From Chitinophaga jiangningensis (GTDB lineage Bacteria > Bacteroidota > Bacteroidia > Chitinophagales > Chitinophagaceae), in the NCBI RefSeq assembly GCF_900142605.1, contig NZ_FRBL01000006.1, positions 561,655 to 625,654 on the forward strand: DNA of 64,000 bases, written 5' to 3'. Positions 24,305 to 33,644 of this stretch are shown here, one piece after another (the first letter of the stretch is position 1; each line of letters opens with the position of its first letter). The translations under genes and the position numbers were made by a program. Below the pieces are notes generated by a model. It did not search any database. It was not told the DNA's origin and saw only the letters and a list, made by a program, of their open reading frames with translations.

Positions 24305-24742
24305 ATGGCTATCTTTTCCAAAACATGCGAGTACGCTATGCGTGCAGTTTTTTATGTGGCACAAAAGTCACATGAAGGCCAAAAGGTAGGCATTAAAGAA
24401 ATTGCAGAGCAGATCAATTCGCCGGAAGCCTTTCTGGCAAAGATTCTGCAGAAACTCAGCCGGGAGCGGTTAATCCAATCCGTAAAAGGACCTAACGGTG
24501 GATTCTACTTCGACGCAGTGTCTCTCAACCGACCGCTCGCCGATATCGTTTCCGCCGTTGATGGCAACGAAATTTTTACCGGTTGCGGCCTTGGTTTAAC
24601 CTATTGCTCGGAAAGCAATCCCTGCCCGCTCCACGAAGAATTTAAAAAAATCAGAAACCAAATCACTCACATGCTGAATAATACCACCATCGGTAAATTC
24701 AACCTGGGACTGATTAAAGGGAAATTTACCCTCAATAAATAA
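24305..24742 (+). CDS. Rrf2 family transcriptional regulator (NsrR-like)
   Basis: 145 residues. Winged helix at the N-terminus (SKTCEYAMRAVFYVA, VGIKEIAEQINSPEAFLAKILQKL, VKGPNGGF) and three cysteines spaced C-x6-C-x5-C (Cys94, Cys101, Cys107), as in iron-sulphur Rrf2 sensors such as NsrR and IscR. The start at 24305 gives the standard Rrf2 N-terminus and lies just after the promoter; an upstream in-frame ATG would lie across it. The adjacent hmp gene and shared operator argue for nitric-oxide sensing (inference). Confidence 0.88.
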   Translation: MAIFSKTCEYAMRAVFYVAQKSHEGQKVGIKEIAEQINSPEAFLAKILQKLSRERLIQSVKGPNGGFYFDAVSLNRPLADIVSAVDGNEIFTGCGLGLTYCSESNPCPLHEEFKKIRNQITHMLNNTTIGKFNLGLIKGKFTLNK

Positions 24743-24762
24743 GGACCTTTTTTTGTGAAAAT

Positions 24763-24782
24763 AAAGGACAAAAAAGTCTTTT
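24763..24782. promoter_or_regulatory. Candidate Rrf2 operator upstream of hmp
   Basis: AAAGGACAAAAAAGTCTTTT, inverted-repeat ends AAAgGAC / GTCTTTT, 22 bases before the hmp start. Matches the regulator's own upstream site in the opposite orientation. Confidence 0.6.
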
Positions 24783-24804
24783 AATATTTTTAAACAGATA
24801 GAAA

Positions 24805-26004
24805 ATGACAGCGGATCAGCAACAACTCGTAAAAGCAACCGTGCCAGTACTCAAAGAACACGGCGTATTACTTACCACTCACTTCTATAACCGTATGTTT
24901 ACCCACAACCCGGAACTCAAACACCTGTTCAATATGGGTAACCAGGTAAACGGCAAACAACAAACCGCCCTCGCCATGGCCGTACTGGCCTATGCGGAGC
25001 ATATCGATAACCCGGCAGTACTCATGCCCGTTATCGACAGCATCGGACATAAACACACCAGCCTCAGCATCCGCGCTGAACACTACGCCATCGTTGGTAA
25101 ACACCTGTTGGCATCTATCGCGGAAGTACTGGGAGATGCCGCCACACCGGCCCTCCTCGATGCCTGGGCAATAGCCTACCAACAACTGGCAGGTATTATG
25201 AGCGGCCATGAACAATCTCTCTATAATAAACAACTGGAAAAAAATGGCGGCTGGACGGGTTGGAAACCTTTCATGGTAAAACAGAAAGTACAGGAATCAG
25301 CGGAAATAACATCTTTCTACCTCCACCCGGTAGATAAAGGACCAGTTGCCGATTTCCAGCCAGGCCAGTACATCAGCCTGCGCCTCTTTCTGCCGGAACT
25401 CAACCTGCTGCAACCTCGCCAATACAGCATTTCCTGCGCACCTAACGGCCAGTACTACCGCATCTCCGTGAAAAGAGAAGCCGGCGCATCCCACCCGGAT
25501 GGCATGATCAGTAATCGCCTCCACGATCACATCGGCGAAGGTGATATAGTAGAATTATCCGCACCTGCCGGTACATTCACCCTCGATCCTGGCAACGAAC
25601 GACCTAAAGTATTCATCAGCGGCGGCGTAGGGCAAACACCACTCATGGCGATGCTGGAAACGCTCTCCGCAAAACAACCGGATACCGCCATCACCTGGGT
25701 ACACGGCTGCCGCAACGAATCCGTACACGCATTCAAAGAGCAACTGGCAACCATCGCTGATAACCATCAAAACTTCAATCCACATATCTTCTACGACCAA
25801 CCTGAAGTGAAAGCGCAATACACCGGCTGGGTCGAACTCTCCACCATCAAGCAAGAGGTACTCCAGGCAGATGCGGATTACTACATCTGCGGCCCCGCAC
25901 CATTCATCGCCAAACACTACGGCTTCCTCGTGGAAAACGGGGTGGACACCGCCTCCATCCACTTTGAAGAATTTGGTCCTGCATCATTACAACTGAACAA
26001 CTAA
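24805..26004 (+). CDS. hmp: Flavohaemoglobin, nitric oxide dioxygenase
   Basis: 399 residues. Converts nitric oxide and oxygen to nitrate. Residues 1-135 are the globin domain (proximal His84 in GHKHTSLSIRAEHY), about 150-260 the FAD-binding reductase domain (RQYSISCAPNGQYYRISVKRE), about 265-395 the NAD-binding domain (VFISGGVGQTPLMAML, DYYICGPAPFI). All three domains are intact and length is standard. Paired with the preceding Rrf2 regulator. Pronounced preference for C-ending codons here relative to the AT-rich genes just upstream. Confidence 0.95.
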   Translation: MTADQQQLVKATVPVLKEHGVLLTTHFYNRMFTHNPELKHLFNMGNQVNGKQQTALAMAVLAYAEHIDNPAVLMPVIDSIGHKHTSLSIRAEHYAIVGKHLLASIAEVLGDAATPALLDAWAIAYQQLAGIMSGHEQSLYNKQLEKNGGWTGWKPFMVKQKVQESAEITSFYLHPVDKGPVADFQPGQYISLRLFLPELNLLQPRQYSISCAPNGQYYRISVKREAGASHPDGMISNRLHDHIGEGDIVELSAPAGTFTLDPGNERPKVFISGGVGQTPLMAMLETLSAKQPDTAITWVHGCRNESVHAFKEQLATIADNHQNFNPHIFYDQPEVKAQYTGWVELSTIKQEVLQADADYYICGPAPFIAKHYGFLVENGVDTASIHFEEFGPASLQLNN

Positions 26005-26020
26005 ATCCAAAACCTGAATT

Positions 26021-26090
26021 TGTTTTTAGGAGAAACCGTCGGTTTCTCCTAAAAACAAAAATTCTCCCGCCAACGGCGGGAGAATTTTTG
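26021..26090. terminator. Two adjacent bidirectional terminator hairpins
   Basis: Hairpin 1: 17-bp perfect stem 26021-26037/26041-26057, loop GTC. Hairpin 2: 16-bp perfect stem 26056-26071/26075-26090, loop AAC. Between convergent hmp and the FKBP gene. Confidence 0.85.
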
Positions 26091-26102
26091 TTGCTTCAAA
26101 CA

Positions 26103-26163
26103 GCAAAACACAAGTCTTTGCTGCTTACCTGCTTGACTGCTTTGCGAGCAAAAAAGACAAAAC
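26103..26163. repeat. Dispersed intergenic repeat, copy 1
   Basis: CTTTGCTGCTTACCTGCTT, then GCTTTGCGAGCAAAAAAG, bounded by AAAACACAAGTC and ACAAAACAATATC. The same core occurs at 36531-36570, where it is longer and carries a hairpin. Confidence 0.7.
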
Positions 26164-26199
26164 AATATCCTGCGTGAAACAAAAAGTAACTACGGAAGC

Positions 26200-26922
26200 T
26201 TACTTCACAATCTCCAGCAGCTCTACATCAAACACCAGCGCACTACCCGGACCAATTTTCGGACCCGCCTGACGATCGCCATAAGCCAGATCCGCAGGAA
26301 TAAACAGCTTCCATTTAGATCCTACCGGCATCAGCTGCAGCGCTTCTGTCCAACCCTTGATCACACCGCTCACCGGGAAGGAAATCGGCTCACCTCTTTC
26401 TACAGAGCTGTCAAACACAGTACCGTCAATCAAAGTACCATGGTAGTGTGTCTTCACTTTATCATTCAGGGTTGGCTTAGCACCATCACCTTCCTTGATA
26501 ATCTGGTATTGCAGGCCGCTAGGCAGCGTTACCACACCTGGTTTGGTTTTATTTTCAGCCAGGAATTTTTCACCAGCTTCTCTGTTCTTGGCAAATTTCT
26601 CTGCTTTCAGTTGCTGTAAATAATTACTGATACTCATATCTGCTTGTTCTTTAGTTAATAATTGAGGATTCTTTTTGAGCACATCGCTGATCGCCCTGCT
26701 GAGCATCGCCACATTTACGTTGCTCATATCCTGTGCTTTGATGTTTTCCGCAATACTCAATCCAATACCATAGCTCACGCTATCGATACGTGTTTTTAAT
26801 ACTGCTTTTGCCGCAGGCTTGGCAGCCGGTTTGGCTGCTGGTTTTGCAGCAGGTTTAGTTTGGCTGAAACCTTTTACAGATAATAATCCCAGTGCTCCAA
26901 GGAGGATGTATTTCTTTAACAT
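26200..26922 (-). CDS. Exported FKBP-type peptidyl-prolyl isomerase
   Basis: 240 residues. Signal peptide (LLGALGLLSVKGFSQ), then a low-complexity linker of repeated KPAA units (about residues 22-38), an FKBP N-terminal dimerisation domain (SYGIGLSIAENIKAQ ... about 45-120) and the FKBP catalytic domain (about 125-240: SGLQYQIIKEGDG, VKTHYHGTLIDGTVFDSS, GVIKGWTEALQLMPVG, AYGDRQ). A periplasmic protein-folding helper of the FkpA/Mip type. The KPAA repeat is unusual in length and could vary between strains. Confidence 0.92.
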   Translation of the reverse strand: MLKKYILLGALGLLSVKGFSQTKPAAKPAAKPAAKPAAKAVLKTRIDSVSYGIGLSIAENIKAQDMSNVNVAMLSRAISDVLKKNPQLLTKEQADMSISNYLQQLKAEKFAKNREAGEKFLAENKTKPGVVTLPSGLQYQIIKEGDGAKPTLNDKVKTHYHGTLIDGTVFDSSVERGEPISFPVSGVIKGWTEALQLMPVGSKWKLFIPADLAYGDRQAGPKIGPGSALVFDVELLEIVK

Positions 26923-27026
26923 AAATTTTTTTGATAGCCTTTGTTATAGAAGGGTTCCGGACGCAAGTTAAGTAAATCCAACAAAAACAATCTGCCATTT
27001 GTTGTGGGTGGAAGATCAACGGCCTT

Positions 27027-28223
27027 ATGAAGCAATTATCAGTACTTTGTTACCTGCTGCTCCTGCCAGCTTTTCTCTTTGCGCAGGATACTACGGACCT
27101 ATGGCTGAAAGCCAAACAAGACCCCAACCTGGGCAGTCACAAATTCCTGGAACTAAAGTACCATACCGGCGTGCATATCTATGAAGGCGATGAGCTGAAG
27201 TCCGCCCTGGACGGTGGCTACCACTCTTTTGAGCTCCGCCTCGGCTGGCAGTCGGCAGGACGCCAAAACTGGCAGCGCGTTTTCAACTGCCCCAGCTATG
27301 GCCTCGGCTTTTACACCGGCAACATCGGCGACCCACGGGAGCTCGGAAACCCCTCCGGCCTCTATGGCTTCTTCTATGCACCCATCCACCGTCGTCCTAA
27401 ACACCACTTCGTAGCCGGTTTATCCCTTGGCGTTACCTACGACCTCGCCCCGTACGATTCTGTTAAGAACCCCAGCAATGATGCTATCGGCTCTAAAGTA
27501 GATGTATACTTCAACCTCGACGTGGGCGGCGTCTGGAAGATATCCAATATATTCGATATCGTATACGGACTCGATATCACTCACTTCTCCAACGGCCGCA
27601 CCCACACGCCCAATATGGGCCTCAACATGGTCGGCGCCAACATCGGCCTCCGTTATAACTACAACTCCATCGCCAAAGTATTCCGTCAGCAGATCGACAG
27701 TAACTACACCGCCCCGCGCCGCCCCACCTACATCCTTAAACCTGTCTACCCGGTAAAACATTACCACCAGTTAGCCTTGTATGGGGCCTTGGGATTTGTG
27801 CAGCTGAGTAGTGATTACGGTATTAAAGCCACCTATACCACCGCCTCATTGGTGCTGGACTACAGCTACCGCTACAGCAACTTCGGCAGCTTTGGGGCAG
27901 GCCTGGATGGCTTTTATGATGCGAGCCTGGGATATGTGTATACAGACCGCTACGGCACGGCTTCCACCACAGATAAAATGCTCTTCGCCATCCACGGCAG
28001 CCATATGCTTCACATCAGCCGCTTTGAAATCATTACGCAGGCAGGCGCCTACCTCGCACAACGGGATGATCAGAAAGGGAAATGGTTTCTGCGTGTAGGC
28101 CTCCGGTATAATATCAATAAACGCGGATTCCTCCAGGTAGGACTTAAAACCCTCAACGGTGGCGCCGCGGACTGGATCGAATGGGGCGGGGGAGGGAAGT
28201 ATCAGTTTGGCCTCAGGCCTTGA
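27027..28223 (+). CDS. PagL-like lipid A 3-O-deacylase (acyloxyacyl hydrolase)
   Basis: 398 residues. Signal peptide ending FLFAQ. The middle carries the PagL signature: His186 and Ser188 in THFSNG followed by PNMGLN (195-200), on a predicted outer-membrane beta-barrel, so it likely removes a 3-O acyl chain from lipid A. It is about twice the length of classical PagL; the C-terminal 200 residues, also beta-rich, look like a second barrel half or extension of the barrel. No operon partner; a double hairpin follows the stop at once. Confidence 0.75.
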   Translation: MKQLSVLCYLLLLPAFLFAQDTTDLWLKAKQDPNLGSHKFLELKYHTGVHIYEGDELKSALDGGYHSFELRLGWQSAGRQNWQRVFNCPSYGLGFYTGNIGDPRELGNPSGLYGFFYAPIHRRPKHHFVAGLSLGVTYDLAPYDSVKNPSNDAIGSKVDVYFNLDVGGVWKISNIFDIVYGLDITHFSNGRTHTPNMGLNMVGANIGLRYNYNSIAKVFRQQIDSNYTAPRRPTYILKPVYPVKHYHQLALYGALGFVQLSSDYGIKATYTTASLVLDYSYRYSNFGSFGAGLDGFYDASLGYVYTDRYGTASTTDKMLFAIHGSHMLHISRFEIITQAGAYLAQRDDQKGKWFLRVGLRYNINKRGFLQVGLKTLNGGAADWIEWGGGGKYQFGLRP

Positions 28224-28310
28224 CCCCAATAATTTTTACTCCCACCAGAGGTGGGAGTAAAAATTATTGGGGAGAGAAAGGAGCCGCAGGCTCTTTTCTC
28301 TCCCCAATAA
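28224..28310. terminator. Two overlapping palindromes between convergent genes
   Basis: Palindrome 1: perfect 23-bp stem 28224-28246/28250-28272, loop AGA. Palindrome 2: 22-bp stem 28264-28285/28289-28310 with one G-T, loop GCA. The segment TTATTGGGG (28264-28272) is an arm of both, so only one hairpin can form fully on a given strand. Probably a bidirectional terminator. Confidence 0.8.
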
Positions 28311-28328
28311 AAATTTTGACAGCAAATT

Positions 28329-30215
28329 TTATTTCACCACCGGCAACACCACACTACTCGGATGCGCCGCATCATGATATATCCTGATATTCGCTTTCTT
28401 AAAGTCCTTCGCATCGGCTTTATAGATATCCATAAACTGTTGCGGGTTACGATCTACCAGCGGGAACCAGCTGCTCTGCACCTGGATCATAATACGATGG
28501 CCTTTCTTAAAGGTATGCGCTACATCAGGCATCGTGAATTTCACTGCTGACGGCTGATCAGGCACAAAGGCTTCCGGCTTTTCAAAGCTGTTGCGGAACT
28601 TACCGCGCATGATCTCCCCACGCACCAGCATCTGGTAACCTCCCATCGGGTAGGTGGCAGAAGGCACACGGCGATGCTCTGTAGGCGCATCTTCTTCATA
28701 TTTAAAATCATCAGGGAACACGTCAATCAGTTTCACTACAAAGTCGGCGTCGGTGCCGCTGGTGCTGGCAATCAGATCTGCAATTACCGGACCCGCCAGG
28801 GTTACGTCCTGATCGAGTATGCCTGACTGAAATACGGCTACATCAGGGCGGCGACTGGCAAAGCGCTGATCGTCCGTCATGTAGTTGATGGTGCGACTAA
28901 AATGCACATCTTCTGTATAAGGCACCGGCTTATTCGGGTCGCTTACATATTCGCTGAAGCTATTGCCGGTAGCAGGTTTGCTGAAGGCCAGGCCGCCATC
29001 AGGCTGCAGGTACATCGGTTTTTCCTGCATATCCGCCGGAGGCCATACCGGTAATTTTTTCCAGTTGTTTTCACCGGTAAAAAAGATGGTAGCTTCTGCA
29101 ATATCGGGTGCCTGTCCTTTACCTTTCAGGTAGTAGTTGAAGAAAGGAATTTCAATGTTGTTGGCATAGTACTCGGATGTATTGCTGCCAAAACGAACGT
29201 TCCCTAAATGAGTCCCATCGTTGGAAGCCCACTGTCCATGATACCACGGCCCCATCACAATGCGGTTATTAGCGCCTTTACTCTGCTTTTCGATCGCCTG
29301 GTAAGTATTCCATGCACCAAAGCAGTCCTCCGCGTCAAATACCCCACCTACTTCCAGCATGGCCGGCTTTACGTCAGTCAGGTAAGGACGCACGTTGCGC
29401 GCTTTCCAGTAGTCGTCATAGTTAGGGTGCTCATACATTTCATGCCAGAAGGGAACGCTGTCGCCGATAATTTTAGCGAAGTTTTTCAGCGGTCCTGTTT
29501 CCAGGTAAAATTTGTAGTTGTCGCGGTTAGGCCAGTCAAAGCCTTTAGGGCCTTGTGTGGTAGGCTTTGGATGCGGATGGTCAAATACGGTGTAGAAAGA
29601 AAATGCATCGGAAATAAAGAAGGCTCCGTTGTGATGGAAGTCATCGCCGAGGAACCAGTCGGTAACAGGCGCCTGCGGACTTACCGCTTTCAATGCAGGA
29701 TGACCGCTGAGCGAAGCCATGGTGCTGTAGAAACCGGGGTAGGAGATGCCGAAGATACCCACATTACCGTTGTTGCCGGCTACGTTTTTGGTGAGCCAGT
29801 CAATGGTGTCGTAAGTATCGCTGGCTTCATCAATATCTTTTTTGCCCTTCTTCGGATTGTAAGGACGCACGTTCACAAATTTGCCTTCACTCATCCAGGT
29901 ACCGCGCACATCCTGGATAACCATGATGTAGCCTTCCTTCAGGTACTGGTTGTAGTGGTTGCGGTAAAACGGACGGAAGGTAGTTTCTCCGTAAGGCGCA
30001 CAGCTGTATGGGGTGCGGGTCATCAGGATCGGATGTTTTTCCGACTGATCCTTCGGAATGTAAATGGAAGTGAAAAGCTTCACCCCGTCGCGCATGGGAA
30101 TATAAATTTCCTTCTTGGTGTAGTGCTCATACATCCAGAGTGAATCCTGGTTGATGGCTTTTGTTACTAAGGGGAATAACAGTGTGGCACAGGCCAGCAG
30201 CAGCCATGATCTCAT
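28329..30215 (-). CDS. CocE/NonD family hydrolase (X-Pro dipeptidyl-peptidase S15-like)
   Basis: 628 residues with signal peptide (WLLLACATLLFPLVTKA). Alpha/beta hydrolase with the serine nucleophile in FGISYPGFYS (about 155-164), an Asp in FDAEDCFG and a His in MGPWYHGQW. The C-terminal 200 residues form the beta-jelly-roll domain of the family. Acts on esters or acyl-peptides in the periplasm or outside; the substrate cannot be given. Starts with VYIPMRDGVKL-type motif (IYIPMRDGVKLFTSIY), typical of the family. Confidence 0.9.
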   Translation of the reverse strand: MRSWLLLACATLLFPLVTKAINQDSLWMYEHYTKKEIYIPMRDGVKLFTSIYIPKDQSEKHPILMTRTPYSCAPYGETTFRPFYRNHYNQYLKEGYIMVIQDVRGTWMSEGKFVNVRPYNPKKGKKDIDEASDTYDTIDWLTKNVAGNNGNVGIFGISYPGFYSTMASLSGHPALKAVSPQAPVTDWFLGDDFHHNGAFFISDAFSFYTVFDHPHPKPTTQGPKGFDWPNRDNYKFYLETGPLKNFAKIIGDSVPFWHEMYEHPNYDDYWKARNVRPYLTDVKPAMLEVGGVFDAEDCFGAWNTYQAIEKQSKGANNRIVMGPWYHGQWASNDGTHLGNVRFGSNTSEYYANNIEIPFFNYYLKGKGQAPDIAEATIFFTGENNWKKLPVWPPADMQEKPMYLQPDGGLAFSKPATGNSFSEYVSDPNKPVPYTEDVHFSRTINYMTDDQRFASRRPDVAVFQSGILDQDVTLAGPVIADLIASTSGTDADFVVKLIDVFPDDFKYEEDAPTEHRRVPSATYPMGGYQMLVRGEIMRGKFRNSFEKPEAFVPDQPSAVKFTMPDVAHTFKKGHRIMIQVQSSWFPLVDRNPQQFMDIYKADAKDFKKANIRIYHDAAHPSSVVLPVVK

Positions 30216-30302
30216 AAACAGTTATTTTTTAAGAAGGACGTAAAATAACAAAAACCCGGATTAATAAGTACCTGAAAAGTATGTGCGGTAAAACAGGGGG
30301 GA

Positions 30303-30650
30303 TCAGCCGAGGGATTCCCGGTCTTTTTTAGGCAGCCCTTTTACCACCAGGTCATAGGAGTTTTTGGTCCATTCCAGTATCAGTTTATTGGAGATATTGG
30401 AGTGCGTATCAACTGTATTCCAGTGTTTTTTGTTCATGTGATACCCCGGGGTAACGCCTTCATAGCGTTCCCGCAGCTCTACTGCCTCGTCAGGGTCACA
30501 TTTGAGATTGATGGATTCAAACAGTTCAATATCAGTGAGGGCAAACATTTTTCCTTTTACTTTATACACAAGGGTTTGTTCTCCAAAAGGAAATTCTTCT
30601 GTAACGCCGGGGAGTGAAAGGCAGTATTCTCTGAATTGTTCTATGTTCAT
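30303..30650 (-). CDS. MmcQ/YjbR family protein
   Basis: 115 residues, cytoplasmic. The family pattern is clear: FREYCLSLPGVTEEFPFGEQTL at the start, VYKVKGKMFAL, and PGYHMNKKHWNTV in the C-terminal half. Related to a double-wing DNA-binding fold; physiological role unknown across the family. A 13-bp inverted repeat lies just upstream. Confidence 0.85.
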   Translation of the reverse strand: MNIEQFREYCLSLPGVTEEFPFGEQTLVYKVKGKMFALTDIELFESINLKCDPDEAVELRERYEGVTPGYHMNKKHWNTVDTHSNISNKLILEWTKNSYDLVVKGLPKKDRESLG

Positions 30651-30656
30651 AAACTA

Positions 30657-30699
30657 CATTGCTGAAATTCCATTACAATGTAACGAAATTTCAGCAATG
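30657..30699. terminator. Inverted repeat between two minus-strand genes
   Basis: CATTGCTGAAATT (30657-30669) and AATTTCAGCAATG (30687-30699), 13 bp perfect, with a further partial palindrome inside. Either a terminator for the upstream gene or an operator for the MmcQ-like gene. Confidence 0.5.
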
Positions 30700-30719
30700 A
30701 AATGGTTAGTAATCAACAA

Positions 30720-31610
30720 CTATGGCTGCTGATAATAAAACCGGATACTATATTTTTTTCTTACCGGCTTATCCCGTTCATCCAGCTCATACTTAACGTA
30801 GGATTGCTCTATCGGCAGCCGTGTAACCGGATCATACTGATAACTGCAATAAACCGTTTGTTGATCGGTAGCATTTTTCTGACCGCTGTATTTATGCAGG
30901 GTCGTTTGCTTTACCAGATTGTTGGAGGCGTCCGCAAAAAGAATATTGCGATCAAATGTTTCCATCGCAATGGCCGGATAATCCTGACACAGCGGTGTAA
31001 ACGGATTTGGGTTGCCGTCGTATTCCTGGTCAGTAATTACTTCGTGTTGCAGATACTGCCCCCGCAGGGTATCCTGCTGGAAATAGTTGAAGGCAATCAG
31101 GCGCCCCGGATTACTGCCGTAATACTCAATATTGTTATAGGATACATAGGGCAGGTTTTCAGACAGTACCGTATCGTCGTCGCCTATACGAATCGGCTGC
31201 CCGGCGGTGTTGGTTTGTACCAACAGTGTGTCAGCCATCACATTGGCAGAACGCACGGAAATACTATACCTCGTAAAGCCGGTGGAGCGATAATATACAG
31301 AGTCAATTTCCATCAACTCATCCCCCCAGTATTCCATCACTTTCATCACCTTGTCCTGCGCGCCGTAAATGTATTTGTTATGGGCATCCCAGCGGTGGGT
31401 AATATCGTCGTAAAACCATATTTCAGCCAGCCGTCCCCGCTCATTGTAAATAATGCTGTCGGTGGGTTGCCCGTTTACAGAGATTTTTTTCAGCAGCAGC
31501 AAAGGCTTTTTTACCAATTCTTTATCCTCACGAATCAATCTGGCCGATAGTAGCAGCATACACAGTACAGCGGCAGCAAAGAGCAGGTACTTGTAGTGGA
31601 TCGTTTTCAT
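30720..31610 (-). CDS. Exported protein, unknown
   Basis: 296 residues. N-terminal hydrophobic segment (YLLFAAAVLCMLLLSA) acts as signal or anchor. The body has repeated beta-hairpin-like phrases (YNERGRLAEIWFYDD, YIYGAQDKVMKVMEYW, YYGSNPGRLIAFNYF, YQYDPVTRLPIEQSY), reminiscent of the YD/wall-associated repeat style but too divergent to assign. No enzyme motif. Same strand as the MmcQ-like gene. Confidence 0.6.
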   Translation of the reverse strand: MKTIHYKYLLFAAAVLCMLLLSARLIREDKELVKKPLLLLKKISVNGQPTDSIIYNERGRLAEIWFYDDITHRWDAHNKYIYGAQDKVMKVMEYWGDELMEIDSVYYRSTGFTRYSISVRSANVMADTLLVQTNTAGQPIRIGDDDTVLSENLPYVSYNNIEYYGSNPGRLIAFNYFQQDTLRGQYLQHEVITDQEYDGNPNPFTPLCQDYPAIAMETFDRNILFADASNNLVKQTTLHKYSGQKNATDQQTVYCSYQYDPVTRLPIEQSYVKYELDERDKPVRKKYSIRFYYQQP

Positions 31611-31664
31611 AGGAATAGTTGCAATAGCTTGAGTAAAATTCTAGTAAAATTCTTGTGCCGGTAA

Positions 31665-32177
31665 TTATTTTTTGTTGATAGATATAATAACCCTCGAATA
31701 ACGGGCGTAAGAAATTTCCACTTCCTGCCCCGCCCTGAACCCGTCGAGCGTACCACGCATCCAGTAAAACAGTCGCTTGCGGTTAGTATCCACTTTCACG
31801 GAAAAGTTCGTTTGTGTGTCATTATTTTCCTGGTATACCGCTTCCAGTGGCGCCTCAATGTGCCCTTTTTGTAAGGTGGAGAGGTCGCGCTTGATGGCCC
31901 AGTAACGAATGTCGGTGACCTTAATCAGCGCAAATACCAGTGCAATCACAAAGCAGATCAGCCAAACCCAGAACCAGATGTTAGTATAGGAAAATAAAGA
32001 CTGGTCAGCATCTCCTAACGTGTTGTGCGTATAGAGATAAATCTGCGGAATGACAGCTGCGATCACTAGTAAACTGACGCCGATAAGGAAAAACTTGGTT
32101 AACTGGCGCTTGTTCTGCCTGAGGGCTTCCTGTAATAGGAAATTCTCCTCCGTTGTCATAAAGGTGTAGTCGGACAT
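31665..32177 (-). CDS. Membrane protein with two helices, unknown
   Basis: 170 residues starting MSDYTFMTTEENFLLQEAL. Two helices at about 31-53 and 70-93, then a C-terminal domain of about 75 residues (beta-rich, VKVDTNRKRLFYWMRG). The in-frame upstream start at 32222 would add residues coded in an AT-rich leader, so 32177 is preferred. No family recognised. 55 bases after the neighbouring minus-strand gene's start. Confidence 0.6.
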   Translation of the reverse strand: MSDYTFMTTEENFLLQEALRQNKRQLTKFFLIGVSLLVIAAVIPQIYLYTHNTLGDADQSLFSYTNIWFWVWLICFVIALVFALIKVTDIRYWAIKRDLSTLQKGHIEAPLEAVYQENNDTQTNFSVKVDTNRKRLFYWMRGTLDGFRAGQEVEISYARYSRVIISINKK

Positions 32178-32372
32178 AGAGATATGGTTTTTCAGCTCGC
32201 TAATATATGTAAAAATTATCAATTAAAGAAATTTACATATGTTTGTCCTAATCAATTGGTTAGATGTTAACATTCACAGGCAGGCAGGTAGCCATTATTT
32301 GCCTAACTTGCACTTCCATTAACCCATTCATCTTGTTAATACCCGGATAGTTAATTCATTAAAACAAACATT

Positions 32373-33626
32373 TTGAAACGGTTACTTTTAGTTTTTGCAG
32401 CGGTATTTATCTCAAGCCTGGAATTAATTGCGCAGGACACCACCCAACAAATTGTAGCAGGTCGCGTAAACAGCGCCTCCAATCAAACAAGGCCTTATGT
32501 AATCATGATATCAGTGGATGGTTTTCGCTATGATTATGCTGAAAAGTATCAGGCACAAAACCTCCTGCGTCTCTCCCAGCAAGGCGTGCGCGCTACTGCC
32601 ATGCAGCCATCCTTTCCGTCACTGACCTTTCCAAATCACTATTCCATTATCACAGGGTTATACCCGGCACACCATGGCCTGGTAGATAATCTCTTCTGGG
32701 ATAGAAAAAGAAAGGAAAAATATCGTGTGGGCGACACCGTTAGTGTGGCAGACGGTAGCTGGTACGGCGGCTCTCCCTTGTGGGTACTCGCTGAAAAACA
32801 AAAGATGGTAAGCGCCAGCTATTTCTGGGTAGGCTCCGAAGCTGATATCCAGGGAATCCGCCCTACCTATTACTTCAAATACCACGAAAAAACCGGTATC
32901 GACAGTCGCATCGCACAGGTGGTAAACTGGCTCAAACTGCCGGAAGAACAACGCCCACACCTGATCACCTTCTATTTCCCGGAAGTAGATCACATGGGGC
33001 ATAGCTACGGTCCGGATTCAGACAGCGTGCGCGCCGCCGTTAAATTCGTAGATGAAGCTATCGGTCGCATGACTGCTGAAGTAGCAAAACTCAACCTGCC
33101 GGTAAACTTCATCATCGTATCGGATCACGGGATGACCGCAGTAGATACGGTTCACACCATTACCATCCCGGCGGACACTTCCCTGGCCAATCTGAAAGCC
33201 ATGCCAGGCGGCGAAAAAATTATGTACTACGGCAATACTGAAGAGGAGATCACCAACGCCTTCAACTTCCTCAAACGTCACGAAAATCATTATACTGCTT
33301 ATCGTAAACAGGAAACTCCCCTCCGCTGGCATTATGGTCAGGAAGATATTTACGGCCGCATCGGTGACATCATCCTCCTCGCGGAACCCGGCTTCGCATT
33401 TAAAGGCGGATCCAAAAAAATGCATCCCGGCCACCACGGTTTCGATAATAACCTTACCAACATGAATGCTATCTTCATGGCCTGGGGGCCGGCATTTAAA
33501 ACCAATTACCGCATCGCTACCTTTGAAAATGTAAACGTTTATCCTCTGGTAGCATATTTGTTAGGACTCAATATTACCCAACCTATCGACGGTAAGCTCG
33601 AAGTGCTGGAAAACATTCTCCAATAA
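32373..33626 (+). CDS. Exported nucleotide pyrophosphatase/phosphodiesterase (ENPP-type)
   Basis: 417 residues, TTG start (MKRLLLVFAAVFISS), signal peptide ending LIAQ. Alkaline-phosphatase-superfamily active site: metal Asp in MISVDGFRYDY and catalytic Thr in SFPSLTFPNHYS, then metal ligands in YFPEVDHMGHSYGPDS, IVSDHGMT and HPGHHGFD. This combination is typical of ENPP-like phosphodiesterases, which hydrolyse nucleotide or lipid phosphodiesters outside the cytoplasm. Followed by two palindromes. Confidence 0.9.
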   Translation: MKRLLLVFAAVFISSLELIAQDTTQQIVAGRVNSASNQTRPYVIMISVDGFRYDYAEKYQAQNLLRLSQQGVRATAMQPSFPSLTFPNHYSIITGLYPAHHGLVDNLFWDRKRKEKYRVGDTVSVADGSWYGGSPLWVLAEKQKMVSASYFWVGSEADIQGIRPTYYFKYHEKTGIDSRIAQVVNWLKLPEEQRPHLITFYFPEVDHMGHSYGPDSDSVRAAVKFVDEAIGRMTAEVAKLNLPVNFIIVSDHGMTAVDTVHTITIPADTSLANLKAMPGGEKIMYYGNTEEEITNAFNFLKRHENHYTAYRKQETPLRWHYGQEDIYGRIGDIILLAEPGFAFKGGSKKMHPGHHGFDNNLTNMNAIFMAWGPAFKTNYRIATFENVNVYPLVAYLLGLNITQPIDGKLEVLENILQ

Positions 33627-33644
33627 AATAACAATCATACTTTA

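Noticed and set aside
29208..30143. 311-codon open frame on the plus strand opposite the CocE-like hydrolase gene
   Set aside because: Antisense to a gene with full family motifs; no recognisable domain and no promoter.
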